From assembly GCA_023426435.1 (NCBI GenBank), contig JAFAAS010000197.1, positions 1 to 64,000 on the forward strand: a stretch of DNA of 64,000 nt, written 5' to 3'. Positions 8,601-17,527 of this stretch are shown in pieces; position 1 is the stretch's first letter; every line of letters starts with the position of its first letter. A program made the position numbers and the translations under genes. The notes beneath the pieces were generated by a model, which worked only from the letters and a program-made list of their open reading frames with translations, was not told the origin of the DNA and ran no database searches. Origin of the DNA: Verrucomicrobiota bacterium (GTDB lineage Bacteria; Verrucomicrobiota; Verrucomicrobiia; Opitutales; Opitutaceae).

Positions 8601-8870
8601 TCCTCTCGCCTCATTCATTCTTTTCCGAACCACCTCTTTGCTCGCCGCGTGCCAACCCGCTTCGCGTCGCCTAACTCCTTCTCCCTCCGCATCCCCGCCG
8701 GGCCCGACCTCCCCGCGCCGCATGCGTCATGCAATCTCCACTACACTCCGTCGCGCACGTTGCACGGCCCCGCGATTCCTTCGCACCCGCAAACGTCGCC
8801 CGCCTCGCACCCGCCGTTCACCTCTTCGCACCTTACAGCCTCTCCACTCTTTTTAGAGCCACGCCATTGG

Positions 8871-8935
8871 CCGCAAACCGGCGCGAAACCCCAAAAGACC
8901 GAAGGGGCTTTTGCGTCTTCTGTGCCTTTTTGCGG
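8871..8935. repeat. Phrase-type palindromic repeat
   Basis: Imperfect inverted repeat upstream of glyS: the left arm CCGCAAACCGGCGCGAAACC pairs with the right arm ending TGCCTTTTTGCGG. The right arm has the CTTTTGCG/CTTCTGTG rhythm seen in the other intergenic phrase repeats of this window. The rest of 8601-9037 shows no gene; the glyS promoter presumably lies within 8936-9037. Confidence 0.5.
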
Positions 8936-9037
8936 ATATAGTTTATCTGATCCGCTCCCGCGTGTTTCGCGGGCAACTCCACCCACGTCCGCCGCAGCAT
9001 TGACCCCACCGCCGCCGCGCGCCATCTCTCACCCTCT

Positions 9038-10564
9038 ATGTCCGACCAACCCGCCTCCGCCGAAGTCACCATGGACAACCTCGTCGCGCTCGCCAAACGC
9101 CGCGGCTTTGTCTTCCCGTCTTCCGAAATCTACGGCGGCTTCAACGGCTTCTTCGACTACGGCCCCCTCGGCGTCGAGTTGAAGAAAAACATCCGCGATT
9201 GCTGGTGGAACGACATGGTCCGCCGCCGCGACGACGTCGTCGGCATCGAAACATCCATCATCATGCACCCCAAGGTCTGGGAAGCCTCCGGCCACGTCGC
9301 CGGCTTCACCGACCCGCTCGTCGATTGCAAAGCTTCCAAACAACGCTTCCGCGCCGACCAACTCTTCTTCGCCCCGGTCGTCGTCGACGACAAAACCGTC
9401 GGCTACGTCTCCGCCCTCGAATCCGAAAAAACCACCGAGGACCTCCAGGCCGCCGCCGAAACCTTCAAACGCAAGAAAGCCATCCAGGGCACGCTCGCGC
9501 CCGTCCAACCGCGCGACATGACCGAGGCCCGCGAAGACGAAATCCCGCTCATCCCTTCTCCCGCCACCGGCGAGCCCGGCAGCCTCACACCGCCGCGCGC
9601 GTTCAACATGATGTTCGAGACGCACGGCGGCCCGCGCCGCGACTCCTCATCCGTCTCCTACCTCCGCCCCGAGACCGCGCAGGGCATGTTCGTCGACTTC
9701 AAGAACGTCGTCGACACCGGCCGCGTGAAACTCCCCTTCGGCATCGCCCAGGTCGGCAAGTCCTTCCGCAACGAAATCACGCCGCGCAACTTCATCTTCC
9801 GCTCCCGCGAGTTCGAGCAGATGGAGATGGAATACTTCATCCACGAAGACGCCGACTGGAAGAAATCCCACGACGAATGGATCGAGTGGTGCCGCCAATG
9901 GCTCCTCTCCATCGGCCTGCCCGAATCGCACCTCTCGCTCTACGCGCACCCGAAGGAGAAGCTGTCGTTCTACTCCAAGGGCACCGTCGACATCATGTTC
10001 AAATACCCGTTCGGCGTGCAGGAGCTCTGGGGCATCGCCGCCCGCGGCAACTACGATCTCACCCAACACGCCCAAGCCTCCGGCAAACCGCACGAGATCT
10101 TCGACGAAGCCACGAAGAAGAAATTCGTCCCGCATGTCATCGAGCCCGCCGTCGGCACCGACCGCATCTTCCTCGCCGTCCTCTGCGCCGCCTACGCCGA
10201 AGAGGATGTGAAGGACGAAAAGGGCAACGTCGAGAAACGCACCGTATTGAAACTTTCACCACGCATCGCGCCGGTGAAAGTCGCCGTGCTCCCGCTCCTC
10301 AAAAACAAGGAGCAGCTCACCCAGCGCGCGAAGGAGCTCTACACGAAGTTGAAACGCAAATACGCCGTCTTCTACGACGAAGCCGGCGCCATCGGCCGCC
10401 GCTACCGCCGCCAGGACGAAATCGGCACGCCGTGGTGCGTGACGATCGACTTCGAAACGATCGAAAAAGACGGCACCTTCACCCTCCGCGACCGCGATTC
10501 GATGACGCAAAAACGCATCACCGAATCCGACCTCTTCGCCCTCCTCGACGAACAGGTGTATTGA
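9038..10564 (+). CDS. glyQS: Glycyl-tRNA synthetase, homodimeric class II type
   Basis: Charges tRNA-Gly with glycine. 508 aa, the usual size of the alpha2-type enzyme rather than the alpha2beta2 bacterial form. It opens with [20 protein letters not shown] and [14 protein letters not shown], typical of this type. Class II motif 2 is visible as [20 protein letters not shown] and motif 3 towards the GTDR segment ([12 protein letters not shown]). The C-terminal anticodon-binding domain starts near [16 protein letters not shown]. That start of the anticodon-binding domain is repeated as a diverged fragment at 16298-16360, beyond the Fic/helicase block. Start ATG 9038. Confidence 0.95.
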   Translation: MSDQPASAEVTMDNLVALAKRRGFVFPSSEIYGGFNGFFDYGPLGVELKKNIRDCWWNDMVRRRDDVVGIETSIIMHPKVWEASGHVAGFTDPLVDCKASKQRFRADQLFFAPVVVDDKTVGYVSALESEKTTEDLQAAAETFKRKKAIQGTLAPVQPRDMTEAREDEIPLIPSPATGEPGSLTPPRAFNMMFETHGGPRRDSSSVSYLRPETAQGMFVDFKNVVDTGRVKLPFGIAQVGKSFRNEITPRNFIFRSREFEQMEMEYFIHEDADWKKSHDEWIEWCRQWLLSIGLPESHLSLYAHPKEKLSFYSKGTVDIMFKYPFGVQELWGIAARGNYDLTQHAQASGKPHEIFDEATKKKFVPHVIEPAVGTDRIFLAVLCAAYAEEDVKDEKGNVEKRTVLKLSPRIAPVKVAVLPLLKNKEQLTQRAKELYTKLKRKYAVFYDEAGAIGRRYRRQDEIGTPWCVTIDFETIEKDGTFTLRDRDSMTQKRITESDLFALLDEQVY

Positions 10565-10592
10565 GGTAGGGCGAGCCGTCCCCGGCGAGCCG
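10565..10592 (+). repeat. Dispersed GGTAGGGCGAGCC element, copy 1
   Basis: A 28-bp sequence directly after the glyQS stop that recurs at 31447-31474 with one mismatch. It contains a short direct repeat (GCGAGCCG ... GCGAGCCG). It may act as a processing or termination element; no U tract follows. Confidence 0.6.
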
Positions 10593-10646
10593 CCGCCCCG
10601 CAGCCCGCGACCTCGCCCGCGCTCCTCCGCCAAGCCCATCCCCGAC

Positions 10647-10740
10647 TTCGCTTAACTAAGAAATCCCTTATTTAAGCGAACCTCCCTTCGCTTAATTAAG
10701 GATTCCCATAATTAAGCGAACGCGTTTCCGTTTAATCATG
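10647..10740 (+). promoter_or_regulatory. Triple phased operator upstream of the fic gene
   Basis: Two 34-bp near-perfect palindromes at 10647-10680 and 10687-10720, each with 14-bp arms (TTCGCTTAACTAAG and TTCGCTTAATTAAG; 13 of 14 paired in each) and a 6-bp spacer. A third, weaker half-site at 10727-10740 (10 of 14) overlaps the fic start codon. The three sites begin exactly 40 bp apart, about four helical turns, so bound proteins would sit on one DNA face. The block is AT-rich in GC-rich surroundings. The likely binder is the winged-helix tail of the Fic protein itself (inference). Confidence 0.75.
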
Positions 10741-11889
10741 GAACGCGGTCCTTCCGGCATCCAATTGCCCATCTCCTTTATCGGCGAGAAGTGCTCCGCC
10801 TTCGTCCCACACCCCCTGCCACCGCACCCGCCGGTCCAGTGGAACATCCTGCTGAAGGAGCGCGCCACTGTCGCCATCGGCAAACTCGCAGGCGTCACCA
10901 GTCTGCTCCCCGACCCCCAGCTTTTCCTCTACTCCTACGTGCGAAAAGAAGCCGTGCTCTCGTCCCAAATCGAAGGCACGCAATCCTCGATTTCCGAACT
11001 GCTCCTTTTCGAAAACGACGCCGTCAGCGGCGTCCCCATCGACGATGTCGTTGAAGTTTCAAACTACGTCGCCGCCATGGAGCACGGGCTGAAGCGGCTG
11101 CGCGAAGGCTTTCCTCTCTCGCTCCGCCTGTTGAAAGAGATCCACGCCGTGCTGCTCGCCAAGGGTCGCGGCAGCGAGAAACAGCCCGGCGAATTCCGCA
11201 CTTCACAGAACTGGATCGGCGGCTCGCGCCCCGGCAACGCGCTCTTCGTTCCCCCGCCCCCGACACACGTCCTCGAATGCATGGGCGACCTGGAAAAGTT
11301 CCTCTACGACGAATCGCTGCCCACGCTCATTCGAGCCGGTCTCGCGCACGCGCAGTTCGAAACCATTCATCCGTTTCTCGACGGCAACGGTCGCATCGGA
11401 CGCCTGCTCGTCACGCTCCTGCTCTGCCACGACAAGAAACTCCCGGAGCCGCTTCTCTATCTCAGCTTGTATCTAAAAAAGCATCGCGCCGCCTACTACG
11501 ATCTCCTCCAGCGCGTCCGCACCCATGGCGATTGGGAGGCATGGATCGATTTCTTCCTCGCCGGCGTGGAGGAAACCGGCAACCAAGCCGCCGATACCGC
11601 GGCCCGCTTGCTCCGCCTTTTTCAGGGGGATCGGCAGAAACTGCACGCCCTCGGCCGCAAGGGCATGTCCGCCCTGAAGCTCCACGATATTCTCCAACGC
11701 AAACCGGTCATCACCGTGCCCCGCCTGGTCTCGCACCATGGCTTCAGCGCGCCCACCGCCAATGCCGCGCTGCGAGTCATGATTGAACAAGGCATCGTGC
11801 GCGAAATCACCGGCTATGCGCGAAACCGCGTCTTCGCCTACGCCGAATACCTCCGCACGTTGAACGAAGGCGCCGAGTTGAACGCCTGA
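10738..11889 (+). CDS. Fic family protein with C-terminal winged helix
   Basis: Probable AMP-transferase (or de-AMPylase), 383 aa. The catalytic core motif HPFLDGNGRIGR is at 211-222, with His211 as the expected base. An N-terminal inhibitory motif SSQIEG (75-80, Glu79) marks a class II Fic protein held inactive by its own glutamate. Residues from about 300 resemble a winged helix-turn-helix (LHDILQRKPVITVPRLVSHH), a common tail in this subgroup that suggests DNA binding. Upstream lies a phased triple operator whose third element overlaps the start codon, so autoregulation is likely. It is the first gene of the accessory block and lies 57 bp before the helicase gene. Confidence 0.9.
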   Translation: MERGPSGIQLPISFIGEKCSAFVPHPLPPHPPVQWNILLKERATVAIGKLAGVTSLLPDPQLFLYSYVRKEAVLSSQIEGTQSSISELLLFENDAVSGVPIDDVVEVSNYVAAMEHGLKRLREGFPLSLRLLKEIHAVLLAKGRGSEKQPGEFRTSQNWIGGSRPGNALFVPPPPTHVLECMGDLEKFLYDESLPTLIRAGLAHAQFETIHPFLDGNGRIGRLLVTLLLCHDKKLPEPLLYLSLYLKKHRAAYYDLLQRVRTHGDWEAWIDFFLAGVEETGNQAADTAARLLRLFQGDRQKLHALGRKGMSALKLHDILQRKPVITVPRLVSHHGFSAPTANAALRVMIEQGIVREITGYARNRVFAYAEYLRTLNEGAELNA

Positions 11890-11946
11890 TCTGCCACCAC
11901 CCAAGCTTGCGACGCCCGCACGCCTCCCCAGCATTCCCGCCGTCCG

Positions 11947-14900
11947 ATGAACCTCTCCGGCTTCTTCGACGGCGCGTCCGACTGGACGCAATGCTCCGCC
12001 GCGCTCGCCACCCGCACCCCACTCGAACGAGGCACCGCCTTCGAGCACATCGTCCGCCACCACCTCCGCACCGCGCCCGCCTACCGCGCGAAACTCGCCG
12101 ATGTCTGGCTCCACCACGAAGTCCCCGCCGACGTCCGCACCCGCCTGAACTTCCCACCACGCGATCAAGGGATCGACCTCCTCGCCCGCACGCACACCGG
12201 CGAATTCTGGGCGATCCAGGCGAAATACCGCGCGGACGCCGATACGACCCTCACCCACCGCGAACTCGCGACATTCACTTCGCTCGCGTTCACCGTCTGC
12301 CGCGACATCTCCTTCGCCCTCGTCTGCACCACGACCGCCCGCATTCCCGGCCTCCTCGCCGATCTCCCACACCTCGGCGAACTCACCAGCGAAACGTGGA
12401 CCCAGCTCGACGCCGCCTTCTTCACCTCGCTCCGCGAATCCATCGCCACGGCCACTCCGCCGCCGCTTCCCACCGCCCGCACACCGCAGGATCACCAACT
12501 CCGCGCCATCGCGAACGCGCATACCCACTACGTCGAACGCTCCGCCACCCGCGGCAAACTCATCAGCCCCTGTGGCTCCGGCAAAAGTCTCACCGCCTGC
12601 TGGATCGCCCAAAAACTCTCCGCCCGCCGCGTTCTCATCGCCGTCCCCAGCATCGCACTCATCCGCCAAACGCTTGAGACGTGGATGCACGAAGCCCTCG
12701 CCCGCGGCCAACCCGCGGACTGGCTCTGCGTCTGCAGCGACGCCGACGTCGCCAAAACCGAAAAGTCCGAACTTGTCGCCCACGTTCACGAACTCGGCCT
12801 CCCCACCACGCAACCCGCCCAACTCGCCGCCGCCCTCACCGCTCTCCGCGATCACCCGGGCCAGGTTGTCGTCCTCACCACCTATCAAAGCTCGCCCGTC
12901 CTCGCCGCCGCCGCGCGCGAAATCGCCTTCGACTTCGACTTCGCCGTGCTCGACGAAGCCCATCGCACCACCGGCCGCCGGGCGAAAAACTTCTCGCACC
13001 TTCTCTTCGACGAAAACCTCCCGCTCCCGCGCCGGCTTTTCATGACCGCCACCGAGCGCCGCTTCCAAGGCAGCTCCGACGAAATCGTCTCGATGGACGA
13101 CCCCGCCCTCTACGGCGAAACGTTCGAACTCCTCACGTTCAAAGCCGCCATCGCCGCCACCCCGCCGATCCTCAGCGACTACCGCATCCTCACCCTCGGT
13201 ATCCGCGCCTCCGACGTCGCCCGCCTCGTCGAAACCAACCGCTGGCTCGACCTCGGCGCCGACGGCCTCGACGAAATCACCGCCCAAGCCCTCGCCAGCC
13301 TTATCGCTCTCCGCCGCGCCACGCGCGATCACGGCGTGCAGCACACCGTTTCCTTCCATAGCAGCATCGCCCGCGCGCAACAATTCCGCGATCTCTGCGC
13401 CCGCCTCAACACCGCACTCCCCGCCGAGCCGCCCATCGCCGCGCATCACGTCAACGGCGCCATGGGCAGCGCCGCCCGCCAGCGCGAACTCGACGCCTTT
13501 CTTTCGCAAACACCATCGCTCGTCACCAACGCCCGCTGCCTCACCGAAGGCGTCGACGTCCCGCGCATCGACTGCGTCTTCTTCGCCGACCCGAAAGGCA
13601 GCACGATCGAAATCGTCCAAGCCGCCGGCCGCGCTCTCCGCCTCGCCGAGGGAAAAAAGCTCGGCTACATCCTGCTTCCGCTCGTCGTCCCCGACGGCGC
13701 CACGCTCGACGAAATCGCCGAGACGACCGCCTTCAAATTCGTCCTCTTCGTCCTCCGCGCCCTCGCGACCCACGACGACCGCATCGTCGAATGGTTCCGC
13801 GCCACCGCCGAAGGTCGCACACCCGAATCCAGCCACCTGATCCACTTCGACCTCGACGAAGTCATCACGCCGCTCGACACCAACGCCGAAGACTTCGCGA
13901 AACAGATCGAGGTTAAGTGTTGGACAACGATCGCGAAGCTAAACTGGCGTCCCTTTGCGGAAGCACGCGAGTGGGCTCGCAACAGCGGCATCAACAAATC
14001 CACCGACTGGCTTCGCATTTGGAGAGCCGGCGGCATCCCTCGCGATATTCCTCTCGCCCCATATACCGCCTACAAAAGCAAAGGCTGGATCGATTGGGGC
14101 GACTTTCTGGGATTTCGAAGACCCGCCACTCGCAAAAAACTACGCTCGTTCGAGGATGCGCGCGCGTTTGTCGTGAAGCTGGGTCTGAAAAGCCGACCTG
14201 AGTGGACGCAATACTCGCGACGCGGAACCGAAGGTTTGCCCCCGCTACCCAACGACATTCCGCGGAATCCGATGCACGCTTATCAAGGCAAAGGTTGGAT
14301 AAGCTGGCCCGATTGGTTTGGAACTGCACCAGGGCTGGCCAGCAGGAATCTTGACCTTATGGAGTTCACCGCGGCTCGCGATTTCGCCCGAAGCTTGGGA
14401 CTGAAGGGACAACGTCAGTGGCGAAAATACTGCCGAGGAGGTATGCCACATCTTCCCGAGCGACCTCGCGGCGTTCCAGCAGGGCCCGAACATTACTATC
14501 AAGAGCATGGCTGGGCCGGTTACGCCGATTGGCTCGGAAGCCACTACGTTCCTGCGAGCCGCCGGGCCTATGCTCCGTTTCAGCAAGCCCGAGAATTCGT
14601 CCGATCGAAGGGCTTCAAGACTAAATCGGAGTGGGCTCGTTTCGTCCGGAACTACAGCGGAGAATTTGTTCTCCCTCGAAGCCCAGAGCGAAGCTATAGA
14701 AAGAGCGGCTGGACTAACTGGAGCGATTGGCTCGGCTCGCCGATTGAGGAAACTCGACGCGCTCGCAATACGGAAAGCCGCTTCCGGCCATTCGAAGCCG
14801 CGCGTGACTTTGCGCGAAGCCTGGAACTCACGGGCTCCTTGCAGTGGCCGCTCTACACACAGGGCACCCTCTCCGGAAAGCCGCCGCTTCCGCCGGACGT

Positions 14901-15183
14901 GCCTCGCAACCCACGGAATGTGTATCCAAAACAATGGAAAGGCTGGGGCGATTGGCTGGGAAACGGCAACATCGCGCCATTCCAGCGACATTTCCTACCT
15001 TTCGAAGAAGCCCGACAATTTGCACGCGCTCTCAGCCTGAAGAGCGGCACCGCATGGAGTGACTGGTGCCAAATCAAAGGCAATCCGCCGCCAAACATAC
15101 CACGCCATCCCGCGACGGTGTATCGCAACAAAGGCTGGACCAGTTGGCCCGACTTCCTCCAGCCGCCCACGAGCGCACCATGA
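11947..15183 (+). CDS. Nuclease-helicase with C-terminal phage-integrase-type repeats
   Basis: A 1078-aa three-part protein. Residues about 25-100 look like a PD-(D/E)XK nuclease of the Mrr/restriction type: QGIDLLAR (Asp77) and QAKYR (Gln91, Lys93). Residues 190-640 are a superfamily 2 helicase: Walker A CGSGKS (209-214), DEAH (336-339), FMTATE (365-370), and motif VI QAAGRALR (557-564). From about 666 to the end there are six repeats of 55-65 residues with the pattern FxxAR-FARSLGL...W..Y...IPRNP..VYxxKGW..W.DWLG, which I recognise as phage-integrase repeat units. Codon use in the repeat region is visibly less biased than in the nuclease-helicase part, suggesting a separate origin. The stop overlaps the next start (ATGA). 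Likely role: DNA restriction or defence (inference). Confidence 0.85.
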   Translation: MNLSGFFDGASDWTQCSAALATRTPLERGTAFEHIVRHHLRTAPAYRAKLADVWLHHEVPADVRTRLNFPPRDQGIDLLARTHTGEFWAIQAKYRADADTTLTHRELATFTSLAFTVCRDISFALVCTTTARIPGLLADLPHLGELTSETWTQLDAAFFTSLRESIATATPPPLPTARTPQDHQLRAIANAHTHYVERSATRGKLISPCGSGKSLTACWIAQKLSARRVLIAVPSIALIRQTLETWMHEALARGQPADWLCVCSDADVAKTEKSELVAHVHELGLPTTQPAQLAAALTALRDHPGQVVVLTTYQSSPVLAAAAREIAFDFDFAVLDEAHRTTGRRAKNFSHLLFDENLPLPRRLFMTATERRFQGSSDEIVSMDDPALYGETFELLTFKAAIAATPPILSDYRILTLGIRASDVARLVETNRWLDLGADGLDEITAQALASLIALRRATRDHGVQHTVSFHSSIARAQQFRDLCARLNTALPAEPPIAAHHVNGAMGSAARQRELDAFLSQTPSLVTNARCLTEGVDVPRIDCVFFADPKGSTIEIVQAAGRALRLAEGKKLGYILLPLVVPDGATLDEIAETTAFKFVLFVLRALATHDDRIVEWFRATAEGRTPESSHLIHFDLDEVITPLDTNAEDFAKQIEVKCWTTIAKLNWRPFAEAREWARNSGINKSTDWLRIWRAGGIPRDIPLAPYTAYKSKGWIDWGDFLGFRRPATRKKLRSFEDARAFVVKLGLKSRPEWTQYSRRGTEGLPPLPNDIPRNPMHAYQGKGWISWPDWFGTAPGLASRNLDLMEFTAARDFARSLGLKGQRQWRKYCRGGMPHLPERPRGVPAGPEHYYQEHGWAGYADWLGSHYVPASRRAYAPFQQAREFVRSKGFKTKSEWARFVRNYSGEFVLPRSPERSYRKSGWTNWSDWLGSPIEETRRARNTESRFRPFEAARDFARSLELTGSLQWPLYTQGTLSGKPPLPPDVPRNPRNVYPKQWKGWGDWLGNGNIAPFQRHFLPFEEARQFARALSLKSGTAWSDWCQIKGNPPPNIPRHPATVYRNKGWTSWPDFLQPPTSAP

Positions 15184-16038
15184 CACCGCTCACCGAAAAG
15201 GAATATCTCCTCTTCTGCGACGAATCCGATCGGCGCGGCCCCTTCTACTCGAACTTTTATGGTGGCGTCCGTGTTCCAGCCTCGCAGCTGGCTGAAGTTG
15301 ACTCCGCTCTTCGCCAAGCGCGCACCCATCTCGGCCTTACGAGTGAAATCAAGTGGGAGAAGGTAGGTCCAGGGATCGTCGATCGTTACCAGCACTTCAT
15401 CTCCGTCTTCTTCGATCAGCTCATCGCGCGCCGCGCGTTCATGCGCATGATGTTCACTCACAATGCTCGGGTGGCGGTGGGATTGACACGCGATCAGCTC
15501 AGCGAGAGCTACTACCTCCTCTACTATCAATTTCTGAAACACGGCTTCGGTCTCGCTTATCTGCCGCCACACGCGCGTTCCCCCCCGCCTTCGTGTTTAC
15601 CTCGACGAAATCGGCGACACTCGCGAGCAGGTCGCTAAGTTCAAAGGTTTCATCCGCGGACTGCCGGACACCAAAACCATTCGGGCCGCCGGGGGCTTGA
15701 TCCTCGAAGATTCCGCCATCGCTGAAATCCGTTCGCACGACCACTTGATCATGCAAGCGCTCGATGTCGTCCTCGGCTCGATTACATTTCGACTAAACAA
15801 TAAACACCTCGCCAAGCCACCGGGCGAACACATGCGCGGCAAACGCACCATCGCGAAGGAGCAGCTCTACCGCTTCATCCTTGCCGAGATCAAACGCGTG
15901 ACCGGTAAGCAGGGTTTCAATATCGGCATCACCACGGGCGTCTCTGAGTTTCCCGCCGGACGTTGGCACGACCCTTACTTGCATTGGTGCTTCACGCCGC
16001 GTGAACACGCCTTCGATCCCACGGCTGTAAAGCCCTGA
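15180..16038 (+). pseudogene. DUF3800 protein, frameshifted at a C7 tract
   Basis: Starts at ATG 15180, overlapping the helicase stop. The N-terminal part carries the DUF3800 signature FCDESDRRGPFYSNFYGG, then a middle helical part (YQHFISVFFDQLI). At 15580-15586 there are seven C residues, after which the protein continues in the next frame as RVYLDEIGDTREQ, RGLPDTKTIRAAGGLILEDS, LDVVLGSITFRLNNKH and ends at 16038. With six C residues the frame would be continuous and give about 285 aa. Either a base-calling error, a recent inactivating indel or a switchable tract. DUF3800 proteins have a predicted RNase H-like fold and often sit near helicases and restriction genes. As written, the ORF stops at 15638 with a nonsense tail. 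Confidence 0.8.
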
Positions 16039-16297
16039 AAAGGGCACCGCCCCACTTGGACCTACATCAGTCTCTGACGGCAAAGCGTCAGCATTCGGTC
16101 AAGCAGGGCGATGTGACCTAACATCACAGTGCGGTGGAAAAGAGCAAGGAGAGAGTCGAAAGAGGATCAGCTCTATAAACCCCGCACGCACGGACTGCAC
16201 CGCTCCCCGGCAGCACCGTCCGTGGTTTCCTTCCTCGTGGCTTCACATCCGTGTTTCTCCGCGCCCATCTGTCGTTAACTAGCTCACTCAGTCATCC
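16039..16297. other. Intergenic tail of the accessory block
   Basis: No ORF is supported. Small hairpins are present: GCCCT-GAAA-AGGGC across the DUF3800 stop (16032-16045), a TGACG/CGTCA stem shortly after, and ACGGAC/GTCCGT near 16190-16225. A phrase-type repeat occupies 16221-16278: read on the minus strand it begins TTAAC and shows the GGAGAAACACGGATGTGA rhythm typical of such dispersed repeats. Confidence 0.5.
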
Positions 16298-16360
16298 TCC
16301 GTATTGAAACTTTCACCACGCATCGCACCGGTGAAGATCGCCTTGCTCCTGCTGTCGAAA
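16298..16360 (+). pseudogene. Diverged internal fragment of glyQS
   Basis: This segment aligns with glyQS 10241-10303: the first 28 aligned bases (16299-16326 against 10242-10269) are identical, and about 53 of 62 positions match overall. Read in the same frame it gives [20 protein letters not shown] against [20 protein letters not shown] in the intact gene. Some differences are synonymous, so the piece descends from a real glyQS allele rather than from chance similarity. It has no start and is cut off just before the lacI-family gene. It forms a direct repeat bounding about 6.06 kb holding Fic, helicase and DUF3800. Confidence 0.8.
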
Positions 16361-16374
16361 CTCCGGCCACGTTC

Positions 16375-17421
16375 TCATCCGCGCGGCGGAAGCGTGGCGC
16401 CGTCGATCCATTCGCCTTCGACCAGGTGCGTGTCCATCGCGTGATCGGCGCCGCGTTCGTTGCGCTGAAGTTTCGCGACGAGCAACTCCGCCGCCATCTC
16501 GCCGACGCGCGCGTGGTTTTGCCAGATGCCCGCGATTTTCCCCCGACGGTCGCGCAGGCCGAGACTTACGAGCGCGGTTTTCGGCGCGCCGCCCCGAATG
16601 GCTTTCAACCATTCCTCCGCGCGGTCGCTCGGCGTCGCAAGCACCACGTCGGGTTTGTAACGCCGCAACCAGGTGGCAAATCCCGGCGGTGTCGCCTGCT
16701 CCTCGGTGTTGATCGGGCCGCTGAGCACCGGCACGTTCGCGCCCCCTGACACGCGCCAGTGCTCCATCAAAAACGCCGCCTCCCACCGATGCCCGATTCG
16801 CTCGCTCGCCGTGTCGCCAACGACCAGACCGAGCCGCCGGTAACCGCGCGCTCGACACATCTGCACCGCGAGGCGCGTCGCTTGATAATGATCGGTCGAC
16901 ACGCGCTCGAGGATCGGCTCGCGAATGCGCAAGCCGATGCCGATCGCAGCGAAGTCCGTCACGTCGAAATCCACGCGGCTGCCCGCGCCGGGCGGCGGCG
17001 AGATCAACACGCCGCCGATGCCGCGCGTCAGCAGGATCTGACGGAGCCGGTTGGCATTCATCCCGCCGCGCGTGAGCGAGAATTCCTCCAAACGAAAACT
17101 CAACTCGGCGGCGCGCGCCTGGGCGCCGTCATAGATTTCCAAATACGCCGGATTGCGCCGCCAGACTTCGCCGTCGGAGTCGAAGGTGAGATACGCGAGC
17201 GTCGTCACACCGGCCTTCGACTTGCGCCCGCGCTGCTGCTGCATGAGCGCGGCGACGAGCGGATTCGGCCGGTAACCCAGCCGCTCGGCCGCCGCGCGCA
17301 CCGCCACCTGCGTTTCCTCCGGGATACGCGGATCCCGTCGCAGCGCGAGCGAAACGGTGGTGCGGTGCACCCCCAGCGCACGCGCGACATCCTCCATGCG
17401 GGGCGAAACGGTGCGGTTCAT
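16375..17421 (-). CDS. LacI family transcriptional regulator
   Basis: A 348-aa repressor or activator. The N-terminal helix-turn-helix is MEDVARALGVHRTTVSLALR (residues 9-28), followed by the hinge region LGYRPNPLVAALM. The rest is a periplasmic-binding-protein-like effector domain (GIGGVLISPP, GYRRLGLVVGD, DVVLATPSDRAEEWL). It is transcribed divergently from the TonB receptor operon, with only 106 bp between starts, so it most probably controls that operon in response to a sugar taken up by it. The stop lies 14 bp from the glyQS remnant, so this gene marks the edge of the accessory block. Confidence 0.92.
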   Translation of the reverse strand: MNRTVSPRMEDVARALGVHRTTVSLALRRDPRIPEETQVAVRAAAERLGYRPNPLVAALMQQQRGRKSKAGVTTLAYLTFDSDGEVWRRNPAYLEIYDGAQARAAELSFRLEEFSLTRGGMNANRLRQILLTRGIGGVLISPPPGAGSRVDFDVTDFAAIGIGLRIREPILERVSTDHYQATRLAVQMCRARGYRRLGLVVGDTASERIGHRWEAAFLMEHWRVSGGANVPVLSGPINTEEQATPPGFATWLRRYKPDVVLATPSDRAEEWLKAIRGGAPKTALVSLGLRDRRGKIAGIWQNHARVGEMAAELLVAKLQRNERGADHAMDTHLVEGEWIDGATLPPRG

Positions 17422-17485
17422 TCAACGGCGAGAATAAACCGCCCCTCTCGCGCGGCAAGCCCCGGTGCTAACCGTTCCGCAACAC

Positions 17486-17500
17486 CGGATGCCGCATCCG
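17486..17500. promoter_or_regulatory. Candidate LacI-family operator
   Basis: A perfect inverted repeat CGGATGC-C-GCATCCG in the 106-bp space between the divergent lacI-type gene and the TonB receptor gene. Length and position suit a LacI-family operator, although the spacing of the two half-sites around an odd centre is not the classic form. It lies 28 bp before the receptor start codon. Confidence 0.45.
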
Positions 17501-17527
17501 CGGCATCGGACTGACACCCCTAACCCA

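Noticed and set aside
11473..13845. A 790-codon minus-strand frame opposite the helicase
   Set aside because: Shadow of the helicase and fic genes; the translation is Gly/Glu-rich and featureless.
10270..16298. A complete integrative element with its own integrase
   Set aside because: Integrase-type repeats are present on the helicase, but no tyrosine or serine recombinase catalytic domain is found in the block.
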